Shown one piece after another: positions 44,723 to 53,055 of a DNA stretch of 64,000 nucleotides (position 1 is its first letter; each line of letters starts with the position of its first letter). The position numbers and the translations under genes were made by a program. The notes under the pieces were generated by a model. It did no database searches and had not been told where the DNA came from. It was given only the letters and a program-made list of their open reading frames with translations. The stretch is from Paracoccus shandongensis (GTDB taxonomy: Bacteria; Pseudomonadota; Alphaproteobacteria; Rhodobacterales; Rhodobacteraceae), in assembly GCF_017315735.1 (NCBI RefSeq), contig NZ_JAFLRK010000003.1, forward strand, positions 1 through 64,000, in the 5' to 3' direction.

Positions 44723-45052
44723 TCAGGACACCTCGACCTTGTGGGCGTCCTCGTAGACCGAGCCGTCGTCGTCGTACCAGGTGAACTTGAATTCCCCGGT
44801 TTCCGGCACCCTGGCGTCGAATTCGAGATAGGGATTGGTGCTGATCGCCGGTTCCAGCCTGGCGTCCAGCACCATCTGCCCGTTGAACTCGGCCGTGAAG
44901 CGGTTGATGATCGAGCGCGGGATGACCTTGCCGTCCTTGTCCTTGCGCTGGCCCGATTCCATGGGATGCGAGATCAGCGTCTTGATGGTGATCACCTCAT
45001 CCCTGGATGCGGTTTTCGGGACGCGGACGCGCGGTTTGACGTTTTCTGCCAT
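44723..45052 (-). CDS. soxZ: SoxZ, sulfur carrier complex subunit
   Basis: A 109-residue immunoglobulin-like protein with the SoxZ hallmarks KTLISHPMESGQRKD and FNGQMVLDARLEPAISTNPY. It has no signal peptide and is exported in complex with SoxY, whose twin-arginine signal serves both. SoxYZ carries the covalently bound sulfur intermediates. It is 22 bases after soxY. Confidence 0.95.
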   Translation of the reverse strand: MAENVKPRVRVPKTASRDEVITIKTLISHPMESGQRKDKDGKVIPRSIINRFTAEFNGQMVLDARLEPAISTNPYLEFDARVPETGEFKFTWYDDDGSVYEDAHKVEVS

Positions 45053-45074
45053 GTTTCCGTTCCTTTTCTCTGGA

Positions 45075-45524
45075 TCAGCCGCCGCAACCGCCGATGGTGA
45101 CCTTCACATTCGCCGCCGTGCGCACGAAGCTGCCGTCGGCCAGCTTGGCGATGGCGACGATGTCCTGCGTCTTGGCCAGGCGGATGCGGGTCGCCGCGTC
45201 CTGGCTGGCGGCCAGGGGGCCGAAGCTGAACCGCGCCACGCCCGGCGTGGGGTTTTGCGTGGCGATCAGCAGGATCTCGGCCGCACCCGGCGCCTCGACC
45301 GAGATCGGGACCGTGTTGCCGTTCTCGGCGATCTCGGGCGCGGTCAACTTGACCCCGTCCCCCTCTGCCACCTGGGCACCGCCGGTGAACTCGGCGATCA
45401 TCTCGTCTGCTGTCTGGGCGGGCGCCGCAGCCGCCGCGTCCTGCGCCCGCACGGCCACCGGCAGCATCGCCAGCCCGGCAAGGCCAGCGCCCGCAGCCAG
45501 AACCCCGCGTCGTGAAATGAGCAT
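45075..45524 (-). CDS. soxY: SoxY, covalent sulfur carrier
   Basis: A 149-residue protein with twin-arginine signal (SRRGVLAAGAGLAGLAMLP) ending in the diagnostic GGCGG, with Cys147 the sulfur-binding swinging-arm residue. The ATG at 45524 starts the signal peptide and follows GGAAGGAA. It works with SoxZ, SoxAX, SoxB and SoxCD encoded around it. Confidence 0.95.
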   Translation of the reverse strand: MLISRRGVLAAGAGLAGLAMLPVAVRAQDAAAAAPAQTADEMIAEFTGGAQVAEGDGVKLTAPEIAENGNTVPISVEAPGAAEILLIATQNPTPGVARFSFGPLAASQDAATRIRLAKTQDIVAIAKLADGSFVRTAANVKVTIGGCGG

Positions 45525-45577
45525 GTTTTCCTTCCTTCCTTGTCGCATTCCAGGCACCCCGACGGGGCGCGGCTGGT

Positions 45578-46057
45578 TCATTCCCTGAGCGTCATCAGAT
45601 AGGCGACGACATCCTCGACCTGCTGGGCCGACAGGATCGGCATGATGTCCTCGGGCTTTTCGGGGGGCTTCGCCGTATAGGCGACGCCGGGGCGGATGAA
45701 GGGCCCCACCTTGTACATGCCCGGCATGAAGGAGTCCGGGAACGTGTGCTTGGCATCGACCACGATCCCGCGCAACTGAGCCTCGGTCCAGCGGTCCGCC
45801 GCGCCGTCAAGCTGCGGGCCGATATTGCCCTGGAAGGGCACCTCGGGCATGGCCTGGACCGCATGGCAGGCGACGCAGTTGCCCAGGGCGTTGGTGGTCA
45901 TGACGACCTTGCCTTCCTCGGCGTTGCCGGGCGCGCCCGTCAGCGACCGGGCAATGGACCCGTCCTCGGCCCAGGGCACGTCGCCGGGCAGGATTTCCGC
46001 CATCGCCGGCGCGCCCAGGCCGGCCGCCACAACCGTAAGCACCAAGATATGCCGCAT
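45578..46057 (-). CDS. soxX: SoxX, monoheme cytochrome c of SoxAX
   Basis: A 159-residue periplasmic cytochrome with signal peptide (MRHILVLTVVAAGLGAPAMA) and a single heme site CVACH at 61-65. The later GMYKVGPF is a likely Met-ligand region. It pairs with SoxA. ATG at 46057 begins the signal peptide; an ATG at 46078 would add MPVRGGQ and cannot be excluded. It is the first gene of soxXYZABCD, divergent from soxR. Confidence 0.92.
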   Translation of the reverse strand: MRHILVLTVVAAGLGAPAMAEILPGDVPWAEDGSIARSLTGAPGNAEEGKVVMTTNALGNCVACHAVQAMPEVPFQGNIGPQLDGAADRWTEAQLRGIVVDAKHTFPDSFMPGMYKVGPFIRPGVAYTAKPPEKPEDIMPILSAQQVEDVVAYLMTLRE

Positions 46058-46147
46058 CTGCCCCCCCCGCACAGGCATGGAAGCCGCTCTCCCTTGCGAC
46101 TCATGCTGGGATCACTCTAGGGTCTTTGATCGCGGAAGCAATGCTTA

Positions 46148-46169
46148 TATTGCAATAATTGAATACTTG
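46148..46169. promoter_or_regulatory. candidate SoxR operator between soxX and soxR
   Basis: An AT-rich island in otherwise G+C-rich DNA contains the perfect palindrome TATTGCAATA (46148-46157) followed at once by ATTGAATACTTG (46158-46169). The latter recurs with two changes (TTTGAATATTTG) upstream of the second SoxT-like gene. It lies 44-65 bases before soxR and 91-112 before soxX, suiting control of both. Confidence 0.5.
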
Positions 46170-46212
46170 GCGAAGCACCGGCCGGACGGGCCGCGCAGCA
46201 GGAAGGACATCC

Positions 46213-46617
46213 ATGAGCGGATCGGAAGGCATCGCGCGCTTCGGCCTGGGAAAACTGCTGTTCGGCCGGGCGGACGCCCCCGCCCCGAGCCCCGCCGCCG
46301 CGCCCCCGGAAACGGCCGCGCGCTCGGCCGCGATCGAGGAGGCCGCCAACATCTTCAAGACCCTCGGGCACGAGGGGCGGCTTCTGATCCTGTGCCACCT
46401 GGCCCAGGGCCCCAAGAGCGTCGGAGAGCTGGAGGGGATGCTGGACGCGCGGCAATCGGCGGTCAGCCAGCAGCTTGCGCGGCTGCGGATCGAGGGGCTG
46501 GTCACGGCGCGCCGGGACGGCAAGACGATCTTCTATTCGCTCAGGGATCCGCGCATCGGCGAATTGCTGATCTGCTATGCGCGCATCTTCGGCGGCGAAG
46601 ACCGCCGGGAACCTTGA
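46213..46617 (+). CDS. soxR: SoxR, ArsR-family repressor of sox genes
   Basis: A 134-residue winged-helix repressor (about 40-130; LEGMLDARQSAVSQQLARLRIEGLV) preceded by an Ala/Pro-rich N-terminal extension. Two cysteines, Cys61 and Cys121, occupy the positions used for persulfide or polysulfide sensing in SoxR/BigR/SqrR-type proteins. Oxidation would release DNA and induce sox transcription. AGGAAGG lies six bases before the ATG at 46213. Confidence 0.9.
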   Translation: MSGSEGIARFGLGKLLFGRADAPAPSPAAAPPETAARSAAIEEAANIFKTLGHEGRLLILCHLAQGPKSVGELEGMLDARQSAVSQQLARLRIEGLVTARRDGKTIFYSLRDPRIGELLICYARIFGGEDRREP

Positions 46618-46628
46618 CCGGCGCGGCC

Positions 46629-47675
46629 ATGACGGCGGATATCGCGGCGGGATTGCAGGCCGGAGCCGTCGGGGTGGGCGTGGGCGTCCTTCTGGGCTTC
46701 TGCGCAAGGCTGGGCGATTTCTGCACGCTTGGCGCCCTTGAGACCGCCCTGATCGGCAGGGACTTCCGCCGCATCCACATCTGGAGCCTGGCGCTTGGCG
46801 TGGCCATCCTGACGACCCATCTGGCCGATGCCCGGGGCCTGATCGACATCGGCCGCAGCCTGTATCACAGCATCGCGTGGAATCCCGTGGCCAGCGTCGC
46901 GGGCGGGCTGCTGTTCGGCTATGGCATGGCGATGGCGGGCAATTGCGGCTTTGGCGCGCTGGTGCGCGCGGGCGACGGCGACATCCGGTCGATCCTGATC
47001 GTGGTGGTCCTGGGGATCGCCACCTATGCCACGCTTGCGGGGCCGCTGGCGCCGCTGCGGGCCTTCATCTTCCCCCAGGCCGAACAGCAGGGGCGGTCCG
47101 GGATGGGCGAGGCATTGTCGGCCGTGACCGGCCTTGATCCGGCCTGGCTGGCCGCGGCCCTGGGCCTGGCGCTGATCGCGGCCGGGTTGCGCCATCCGCA
47201 GGTGCGCCATTCGGCGGTGACGGTGATCTGCGCCACGGGGGTCGGATTGTCGGTCGTCCTGGCCTTCATCGGCACCACGCTGGTTTCGCGCCTTGGCATG
47301 GAGGCCGTTCCGATCGAAGGCCCGTCCTATACCGCCCCGGTCGGGCGGACGATCCTGTATCTGATGACCGCGACGGGAACGCTGCCGTCCTTCTCGGTCG
47401 GGCTGGTGTCGGGCACGCTTGCGGGCGCGGTGGCGGGGTCGCTGTGGCGGCGCAGCTTCCGCTGGGAGGCCTGCGACGATCCGCGCGAACTGGGCCGCCA
47501 GCTGGGCGGCGCCATCCTGATGGGAATCGGCGGGGTCGTCGCGATGGGCTGCACCATCGGCCAGGGCCTGACGGCCACCGCCCTGCTGGCATGGTCCGGC
47601 CCCGTGACGCTGATGGCGATCGCCGCCGGAGCCTGGGTGGGCTTGCAGCGGCTACTGCTGTCAGGGGATCCCTAG
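46629..47675 (+). CDS. soxT: SoxT, YeeE/YedE family sulfur-compound transporter
   Basis: A 348-residue membrane protein with about nine to ten hydrophobic segments and the conserved cysteines of YeeE/YedE permeases: GFCARLGDFCTLGA, MAGNCGFGALV and AMGCTIGQGLT. Relatives move thiosulfate or other reduced sulfur species across the inner membrane; in sox clusters SoxT is proposed to pass the inducing signal to SoxR. It is 11 bases after soxR, forming a soxRT unit. Confidence 0.88.
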   Translation: MTADIAAGLQAGAVGVGVGVLLGFCARLGDFCTLGALETALIGRDFRRIHIWSLALGVAILTTHLADARGLIDIGRSLYHSIAWNPVASVAGGLLFGYGMAMAGNCGFGALVRAGDGDIRSILIVVVLGIATYATLAGPLAPLRAFIFPQAEQQGRSGMGEALSAVTGLDPAWLAAALGLALIAAGLRHPQVRHSAVTVICATGVGLSVVLAFIGTTLVSRLGMEAVPIEGPSYTAPVGRTILYLMTATGTLPSFSVGLVSGTLAGAVAGSLWRRSFRWEACDDPRELGRQLGGAILMGIGGVVAMGCTIGQGLTATALLAWSGPVTLMAIAAGAWVGLQRLLLSGDP

Positions 47676-47683
47676 CCTTCCGG

Positions 47684-48166
47684 CTATTCGACCGCGGTAT
47701 CGACCAGCCGGGTCAGCATCTCGTTCACGGGCTTCATCGTCTCGCCCGGATAGGTCCGGTGGCCGACCATGACCTTGCCCGGTTCGTCCGCCATCTCATA
47801 GACGAAGATCGTGTAGGGGCAGTGCCGGATATTGGCCGGATCGGCCTCCATCACCTCGCGCGACACCCTGGCCGAACAGAAGCTGAAGATGTCGGCATGG
47901 GCGAACAGATCCCGGGCGCCGCCCACATCCTCCTTGGTGCGGGCCAGCATGTCGCCCACATGGCTGGTCAGGTCGATCACCAGCCCCTCGTTCGTGATGC
48001 CCTGTTCGACGGCAAAGGACACATCGTCAAAGGGGGCATCGACCGTGCGGACATAGGCCCCGCCCTCGGCACCGGGCGACGGCGCATCCTGCGCGGCCGC
48101 CTGCCCGTGGGAAAGGGAAAGAACCAGAAGCGCGGCGCAGGCCTTGGGGAAAGCGGTCTTGATCAT
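47684..48166 (-). CDS. DUF302 family periplasmic protein
   Basis: A 160-residue protein with a signal peptide (about 25 residues) and a DUF302 domain (about 40-155; VEQGITNEGLVIDLTSHVGDML, RHCPYTIFVYEM). DUF302 proteins are often found with sulfur-oxidation genes, but their role is unsettled. Two cysteines are present in the mature part (SFCSAR and RHCPY). It is convergent with soxT (eight-base gap) and 35 bases after soxS on the same strand, so it is probably co-transcribed with soxS. Confidence 0.82.
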   Translation of the reverse strand: MIKTAFPKACAALLVLSLSHGQAAAQDAPSPGAEGGAYVRTVDAPFDDVSFAVEQGITNEGLVIDLTSHVGDMLARTKEDVGGARDLFAHADIFSFCSARVSREVMEADPANIRHCPYTIFVYEMADEPGKVMVGHRTYPGETMKPVNEMLTRLVDTAVE

Positions 48167-48201
48167 CGGCTCATGTCTCCTGCTGTCATGACGCGGGGGG
48201 A

Positions 48202-48627
48202 TTACGGTCCGGTTCCTGCCGGATCGGAAGGGGGTGCGGGGGCCAGCCATCCCGCGTCGCGCAAGAGGCGGTCCAGCAGAACCCAGAAGAATTCGTCGCC
48301 CGCATAGCCCTCGATCCGGCCGACCTCGGTTCCCCCGGACAGCAGCACGAAGGTGGGCGTGAAGGCGGGGGGCCGCCCGGTCAGGGTCACGCCCGGCGGC
48401 AGGGGGGCCTTGATGTCCAGCCGATGCAGCGGGGCGGCCTGCCCTTCTGCCGTCCTGGGATAGGCAGGGCCGATTTCCTCGCTCCACTGCCTGCAATAGC
48501 CGCATCCGTCGCGCTCGAACATCAGAAGCTGGAACTGCCCCGCCGCGGCAACGGCGGCCCACAGCATCGCCAGAACCGCGACCATGGCGGCGGGACAGGA
48601 TCGGGCCAGGCGCAGCTTCAGGGACAC
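48202..48627 (-). CDS. soxS: SoxS, periplasmic thioredoxin-like protein
   Basis: A 141-residue protein with a signal peptide and thioredoxin-like CGYC at residues 42-45 (FERDGCGYCRQW). SoxS keeps the SoxY cysteine active in Paracoccus. The start is uncertain: GTG at 48627 gives a signal peptide with a basic n-region (SLKLRLARS), while ATG at 48585 would start inside the hydrophobic core. It is divergent from soxV across a 117-base gap with an AT-rich island. Confidence 0.85.
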   Translation of the reverse strand: MSLKLRLARSCPAAMVAVLAMLWAAVAAAGQFQLLMFERDGCGYCRQWSEEIGPAYPRTAEGQAAPLHRLDIKAPLPPGVTLTGRPPAFTPTFVLLSGGTEVGRIEGYAGDEFFWVLLDRLLRDAGWLAPAPPSDPAGTGP

Positions 48628-48654
48628 AAGCGAACCGCATTGACGGATGGTGAT

Positions 48655-48680
48655 ACGTATTCCAATATGATGATATATTT
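48655..48680. promoter_or_regulatory. AT-rich candidate operator between soxS and soxV
   Basis: ACGTATTCCAA (48655-48665) reads TTGGAATACGT on the minus strand, related to the TTGAATAC core seen upstream of soxR. ATGATGATATATTT follows. It lies 65-90 bases before soxV and 28-53 before soxS, within the only AT-rich patch of the gap. Confidence 0.4.
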
Positions 48681-48744
48681 GTGTCGTTGCAAGCATGGCG
48701 GAACGGGACGCCCCGATCCGCCGGGACTTGCCGGAAGGTAGCCG

Positions 48745-49482
48745 ATGCCCGAAATCACGTTTGGCGGGGCCGCCCTCGCGGGAATACTGTCGTTCCTCTC
48801 GCCCTGCATCCTGCCGATGGTGCCGTTCTACCTGTGCTATCTGGCCGGCGTCTCGATCGCCCAGATCAAGGGGCCCGGGGGGATGGACCCCCGCGCGCAG
48901 CGTCGGCTGGTGGTGGGGGCGGTCGCGTTTTCGCTGGGCGTCACGACGATCTTCGTGTTGCTGGGCCTTGGGGCGACGGCTGCGGGATCGGCCTTTTCGC
49001 GCTGGCGGACGGAACTGTCCTGGGCGGCGGCGGCGATCCTGGCGGTCTTTGGCCTGCATTTCCTGGGCATCATCCGCATCCCGTTCCTTTACCGGCAGGC
49101 GCGGATCGAATCCCCGGGCGATCCGGCGACGCTGGCGGGCGCCTATGCGATGGGGCTGGCCTTCGGGTTCGGCTGGACGCCCTGCGCGGGCCCGGCGCTT
49201 GCGGCGATCCTGTTCGTCGCCTCGGCGCAGGACAGCCTGTGGCAGGGGGCGGCGCTGCTGCTGGTCTATGGCCTGGCGATGACCTTCCCCTTTATCCTGC
49301 TGGCGTTCTTCGCCCGACCCTTCATGGACTGGGTCGCGCGCCACCAACGAGCCCTGGGGCTGGTCGAGCGGGCCATGGGCGTCATGCTGATCCTGTTCGC
49401 GGTCCTTATCGCCACGGACGGGGTGAACCGGATCGCCGCCGTCATGGTGGACAACATGGATTGGAGTGCAACAACGCGATGA
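48745..49482 (+). CDS. soxV: SoxV, CcdA-type thiol reductant transporter
   Basis: A 245-residue membrane protein with six predicted helices and the paired redox cysteines of the CcdA/DsbD family: Cys21 in LSPCILPMVPFY and Cys147 in GWTPCAGPAL. It carries electrons from cytoplasmic thioredoxin to periplasmic SoxW/SoxS. The stop overlaps the soxW start as ATGA. Confidence 0.93.
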   Translation: MPEITFGGAALAGILSFLSPCILPMVPFYLCYLAGVSIAQIKGPGGMDPRAQRRLVVGAVAFSLGVTTIFVLLGLGATAAGSAFSRWRTELSWAAAAILAVFGLHFLGIIRIPFLYRQARIESPGDPATLAGAYAMGLAFGFGWTPCAGPALAAILFVASAQDSLWQGAALLLVYGLAMTFPFILLAFFARPFMDWVARHQRALGLVERAMGVMLILFAVLIATDGVNRIAAVMVDNMDWSATTR

Positions 49483-50042
49483 CACGACCTTCCCTTGCAG
49501 CGGCCCTTGCCATCGGCCTTGTGCTGCCGCTTCTGACCGTTCCGGCGCTTGCGGGCCAGGTGCCGCTGGGCGACGACGGGCTGCACAAGCCCGACTGGCT
49601 GAAGAACAGCTTCAAGGTTCTGGCCGAGGACAGCCTTGAGGCCGCCGATGCGGGCCGCCACCTGCTGCTGATCGTCGAACAGCGGGGCTGCATCTATTGC
49701 GCCCGCCTGCACAACGAGGTTCTGACGGATCCGGGCATCGACCGCCTGATCCGCGACGCCTTCGACGTGGTGCAGGTCGATCTGTTCGGCGGGACCGACC
49801 TGACCGACATGGATGGCGAGGTTCTGACCGAAAAGCGCGCCGCCGCGAAATGGGGCGTGACCGTGACGCCGACGCTGATCTTCCTGCCCTCCGCCCCGCC
49901 GCCCGACAAGGACGCCGCCCGCGCCGCCATGGCGGTGATCCCGGGCGTGCTGGAGGCCGATGATCTGCTGGCGGTCCTGGAATGGGCGGCGGCGGACGGG
50001 CCCCGCACGGGGCGCGACATCCGGGACGTGCTGTCCCGCTGA
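49479..50042 (+). CDS. soxW: SoxW, periplasmic thioredoxin
   Basis: A 187-residue protein with signal peptide (about 25 residues) and a thioredoxin fold with CIYC at 71-74 (VEQRGCIYCARLH) and the cis-Pro loop VTVTPTLIF. It is the presumed redox partner of SoxV, in the usual soxVW order; soxV and soxW overlap by four bases. Confidence 0.9.
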   Translation: MTRPSLAAALAIGLVLPLLTVPALAGQVPLGDDGLHKPDWLKNSFKVLAEDSLEAADAGRHLLLIVEQRGCIYCARLHNEVLTDPGIDRLIRDAFDVVQVDLFGGTDLTDMDGEVLTEKRAAAKWGVTVTPTLIFLPSAPPPDKDAARAAMAVIPGVLEADDLLAVLEWAAADGPRTGRDIRDVLSR

Positions 50043-50083
50043 TCCGCCCTAACCCCAACGATGCCTGACAGGAAGGAACCGCC

Positions 50084-51010
50084 ATGCAGATCGCCCGCCG
50101 CCTTTTTCTGACCCGCACCGCCGCGCTGATCTCGGCCGCGGCGCTGCCGCTTGCGCCCCTGCGGGGTTGGGCCGTCACGACAATGACGGCGGGCGGCCTG
50201 CGCATCGACAGCGTGTCGGACGGGCATATCGAGTTTCCGCCCGATTTCGCCTTTGCCATGATCCCTAAGGGCGAGCGGGCCGACCTGCTGCGCGGGCTGG
50301 ACATCGACCCGGCGGCGGTGGTGCGCAGCCCGCTGAACATCACGCTGCTGCGCCAGGGCGACCGGGTGGTGCTGTTCGACGCGGGCTCGGGCCCCGACTT
50401 CGTTCCCACCGCCGGCACCCTGGTCGAGGGGCTGTCGGCCATCGGCGTGGCCCCCGGGGACGTGACGGACGTGATCTTCACCCATGGCCATCCAGACCAC
50501 CTCTGGGGCGTGCTGGACGACTTCGACGAGCCGCTGTTTCCCTCTGCCGCCCACCGGATGGGACAGGTCGAGTTCGACTATTGGACCGACCCCGCCACCA
50601 TCGACGCCATCGGCGCGGAACGCCAGTCCTTCGCCGCCGGGGCGATGCGCCGCCTGACGGCGCTTGGCCAGCGGATGGACCGCTTCGGCGACGGGGACGA
50701 GATCCTGCCCGGCATCCGCGCGGTGATGACGCCCGGCCACACGCCCGGCCACATGTCCTTCCAGATCGGCACCCCCGCCGAGGGCCTGTTCGTGACCGGG
50801 GATGTTGTCACCATGCTTGCGGGCTTTGCCCGGCCGGACCTGGGCGCCGCCACCGACCACGACCCGGCGCTGGCGGCGCAGACGCGCGCGGCCCTGCTGG
50901 CGCGGCTGGCCGACGAGGGGTGGAGGATGCTCGGCTATCACCTGCCCGACGGCGGCATCGGCAGGGTCCGGCGCGACGGCGGGGCCTTTTCCTTTGACAG
51001 CGAGGCATGA
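50084..51010 (+). CDS. soxG: SoxG-like metallo-beta-lactamase-fold hydrolase
   Basis: A 308-residue protein with a twin-arginine-like signal (ARRLFLTRTAALISAAALPL) and a complete metallo-beta-lactamase metal site: HGHPDH at 134-139, TPGHTPGH and a later GYH. It is probably a periplasmic binuclear metal enzyme. It follows soxW by 41 bases and overlaps the next gene as ATGA. Its size and pairing match soxG of Paracoccus, where the precise role is unresolved. Confidence 0.82.
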   Translation: MQIARRLFLTRTAALISAAALPLAPLRGWAVTTMTAGGLRIDSVSDGHIEFPPDFAFAMIPKGERADLLRGLDIDPAAVVRSPLNITLLRQGDRVVLFDAGSGPDFVPTAGTLVEGLSAIGVAPGDVTDVIFTHGHPDHLWGVLDDFDEPLFPSAAHRMGQVEFDYWTDPATIDAIGAERQSFAAGAMRRLTALGQRMDRFGDGDEILPGIRAVMTPGHTPGHMSFQIGTPAEGLFVTGDVVTMLAGFARPDLGAATDHDPALAAQTRAALLARLADEGWRMLGYHLPDGGIGRVRRDGGAFSFDSEA

Positions 51011-51975
51011 CGATGCGGTTTGACGCAAGAACGGTTGCGGCCGCCATGGTGCTGGCGGCGGGGGCGTCCCTGGCCCGGGCCGACGACACGCCGGACAAAT
51101 ATCCCAGCTCGGTCCTTTATGACGCGCCGGTCAAGGTGGCCGATGGCGTCTACAGCGCGATCGGCGCGACGCAGCCGCCCACCTATGAAAACGCGGGCCA
51201 CAACAACAACCTGTCCTTCATCGTGACCACCGACGGGGTGGCCGTGGTCAACGGCGGCGCGTCCTGGAAGCTGGCCGAGGCCCTGCACGCCGAGATCCGC
51301 AAGATCACCGACCAGCCGGTCAGGCTGGTCATCAACGAAAACGGCCAGGGCCATTCGATGCTGGGCAACAGCTACTGGGCCGCGCAGGGCGTTCCCATCC
51401 TGGCGCATGAGGAGGCTGCGGCGGACTTCATCGACAGCGAAGGCCCGCGCGGGCTTGAGGCGCTGAAGGCCTATGCACGGGAAAACGCCGAAGGCACGCG
51501 GATCGTGCCGCCGACGGAAACCTTCACCGACCGCAAGGACATCCGGATGGGCGGCACAAGCATCGAGGTGCTGCATCTGGGCCCCGCCCATTCGCCCGGC
51601 GACACGCAGGTCTGGCTGCCGGGCAGCAAGGTTCTGATCGCGGGCGACATCGCCTTTTCCGAACGGATGCCGCCGATCTTCGAAGGCACCTGCACCCCGT
51701 GCTGGATCGAAACCTTTGAAACGGGGCTGGAACCGATGGGGGCGGAAATCATCGTCCCCGGCCACGGGGCGCCCACCGATCTGGCCACGGTCCGGCACGC
51801 GACCGTCGATTACCTCAGGGATCTGCGCGCCAGGATCGCCGAGCATCTGGAAAACGGGGGCGACCTGTCGCAGGCCTATTACGTGGATCAGTCGCAATGG
51901 GCCTGGATGGACACCTTCGAGGAACTGGCCACCAAGAACGCCGGCGTGGTCTTTTCCGAGATGGAGTTCGAATGA
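51007..51975 (+). CDS. soxH: SoxH-like metallo-beta-lactamase-fold protein with altered HxHxDH
   Basis: A 322-residue protein with signal peptide (about 25 residues) and metallo-beta-lactamase fold. The expected HxHxDH reads NGQGHS at 112-117 (after VINE), while the other metal positions remain (GPAHSPGD, IAGDIAF, VPGHGAP). One metal site may therefore be lost or built differently. CTPC near residue 225 is an extra dicysteine motif. It overlaps soxG by four bases and ends the soxVWGH unit; a hairpin follows. Confidence 0.82.
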   Translation: MTMRFDARTVAAAMVLAAGASLARADDTPDKYPSSVLYDAPVKVADGVYSAIGATQPPTYENAGHNNNLSFIVTTDGVAVVNGGASWKLAEALHAEIRKITDQPVRLVINENGQGHSMLGNSYWAAQGVPILAHEEAAADFIDSEGPRGLEALKAYARENAEGTRIVPPTETFTDRKDIRMGGTSIEVLHLGPAHSPGDTQVWLPGSKVLIAGDIAFSERMPPIFEGTCTPCWIETFETGLEPMGAEIIVPGHGAPTDLATVRHATVDYLRDLRARIAEHLENGGDLSQAYYVDQSQWAWMDTFEELATKNAGVVFSEMEFE

Positions 51976-51989
51976 CCGCGCGCGCCCCG

Positions 51990-52009
51990 GGCGGGGTCAC
52001 GCCCCCGCC
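51990..52009. terminator. hairpin at the soxH / YeeE convergence
   Basis: GGCGGGG (51990-51996) pairs with CCCCGCC (52003-52009) around a six-base loop, 15 bases after the soxH stop. It overlaps the last codons of the convergent gene. It is probably the soxH terminator. Confidence 0.45.
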
Positions 52010-53055
52010 TCGCGCCGCTGATCGACCAGGCGGTCGGTGGCCACGCCGCCGACCCACATCGAGAACAGCGCGACCCAGGCCGTCAGCGCCATGACCGAGG
52101 CGCCCGACACGCCGTTCCCGATCGAACAGCCGCCCGCCAGCATTCCCCCGAACCCCATCATCACGGCGCCCCCCATGGCCCGGCGCGTCTGCCCGGCGCT
52201 TTCAAAGCTCTGGAACCGCAGGACGCCGCCGGTCCATGCCGCCAGAAAGGATCCGACAAAGACGCCCGGCACCAAGCCCAAATCGAAGCTCCAGCCCTCG
52301 AACGGCACCAGCATGGCCATCAGCGTGTTGGCGGACGGGCCGGTGAAGGTGATGGATGTCACTGAGAGGGGGTCAAAGGCGATCTGTAACAGGCTGTAGG
52401 TCAGGAAATAGCCGATCGCCACGGTGACGCCCACGCCCGCGCCGAAGATCAGGATGGCGGGCGTGATCCGGTTCCGCCAGGCCAGGAACAGCGCCAGCCC
52501 CGCGCAGGCCAGGCCAAGGACAAGCGGGCTCCAGCCGGGCAGGCCCAGGGCCGCGGACAGGTCGATGTTGCGCCCGTCCGGCGTGATCCAGATCTGCGCC
52601 AGCCGCGTGCGCGCGCCGGCAAGCCAGCCGTGCAGCGTCATTTGCGCGGTCACGGCAAACAGCAGCCCGCTCAGGATCGACCGGAGGTTGCCGGTCGCCG
52701 CCAGCACCAGAAGGCGGCCCGGACATCCCCGCGCCAGCACCATGCCCGCCCCAAAGATCAGCCCGCCGATGATCGCCCCGCTGATGCTGCCGGTGACGGC
52801 CATCATCCGCACGGCCCCGGTATCCACCCACCCCAGCAGCCGCGCCGCCTGAACCCAGATCACGGCCGAGGAGAAGGTCAGCAGCCACACCGCCATGCGC
52901 GGCCCCAGCCTGCCACGGGCGAATTCAACGGTGGCCGCGCGCAGGCAGAAGGCGGACCGCTGCGCCGCGACGCCGAAGAAGATCCCCACGACCAGCCCCA
53001 TCAGGGCCGCCGTGGGCAAGTCTCCGAGGCTGTCCGTGATGGCAGAAAGGGTCAT
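51997..53055 (-). CDS. YeeE/YedE family transporter (second SoxT-like protein)
   Basis: A 352-residue membrane protein with around ten hydrophobic segments. The conserved cysteine motifs of YeeE/YedE permeases are present: QRSAFCLRAATVEF, VLARGCPGRLLVLA and MLAGGCSIGNGVSG. It is a distant paralogue of the soxT product at 46629 and is encoded at the other edge of the cluster. It probably imports or exports thiosulfate or sulfane sulfur. Its upstream region shares a motif with the soxX/soxR gap. Confidence 0.87.
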   Translation of the reverse strand: MTLSAITDSLGDLPTAALMGLVVGIFFGVAAQRSAFCLRAATVEFARGRLGPRMAVWLLTFSSAVIWVQAARLLGWVDTGAVRMMAVTGSISGAIIGGLIFGAGMVLARGCPGRLLVLAATGNLRSILSGLLFAVTAQMTLHGWLAGARTRLAQIWITPDGRNIDLSAALGLPGWSPLVLGLACAGLALFLAWRNRITPAILIFGAGVGVTVAIGYFLTYSLLQIAFDPLSVTSITFTGPSANTLMAMLVPFEGWSFDLGLVPGVFVGSFLAAWTGGVLRFQSFESAGQTRRAMGGAVMMGFGGMLAGGCSIGNGVSGASVMALTAWVALFSMWVGGVATDRLVDQRREAGA

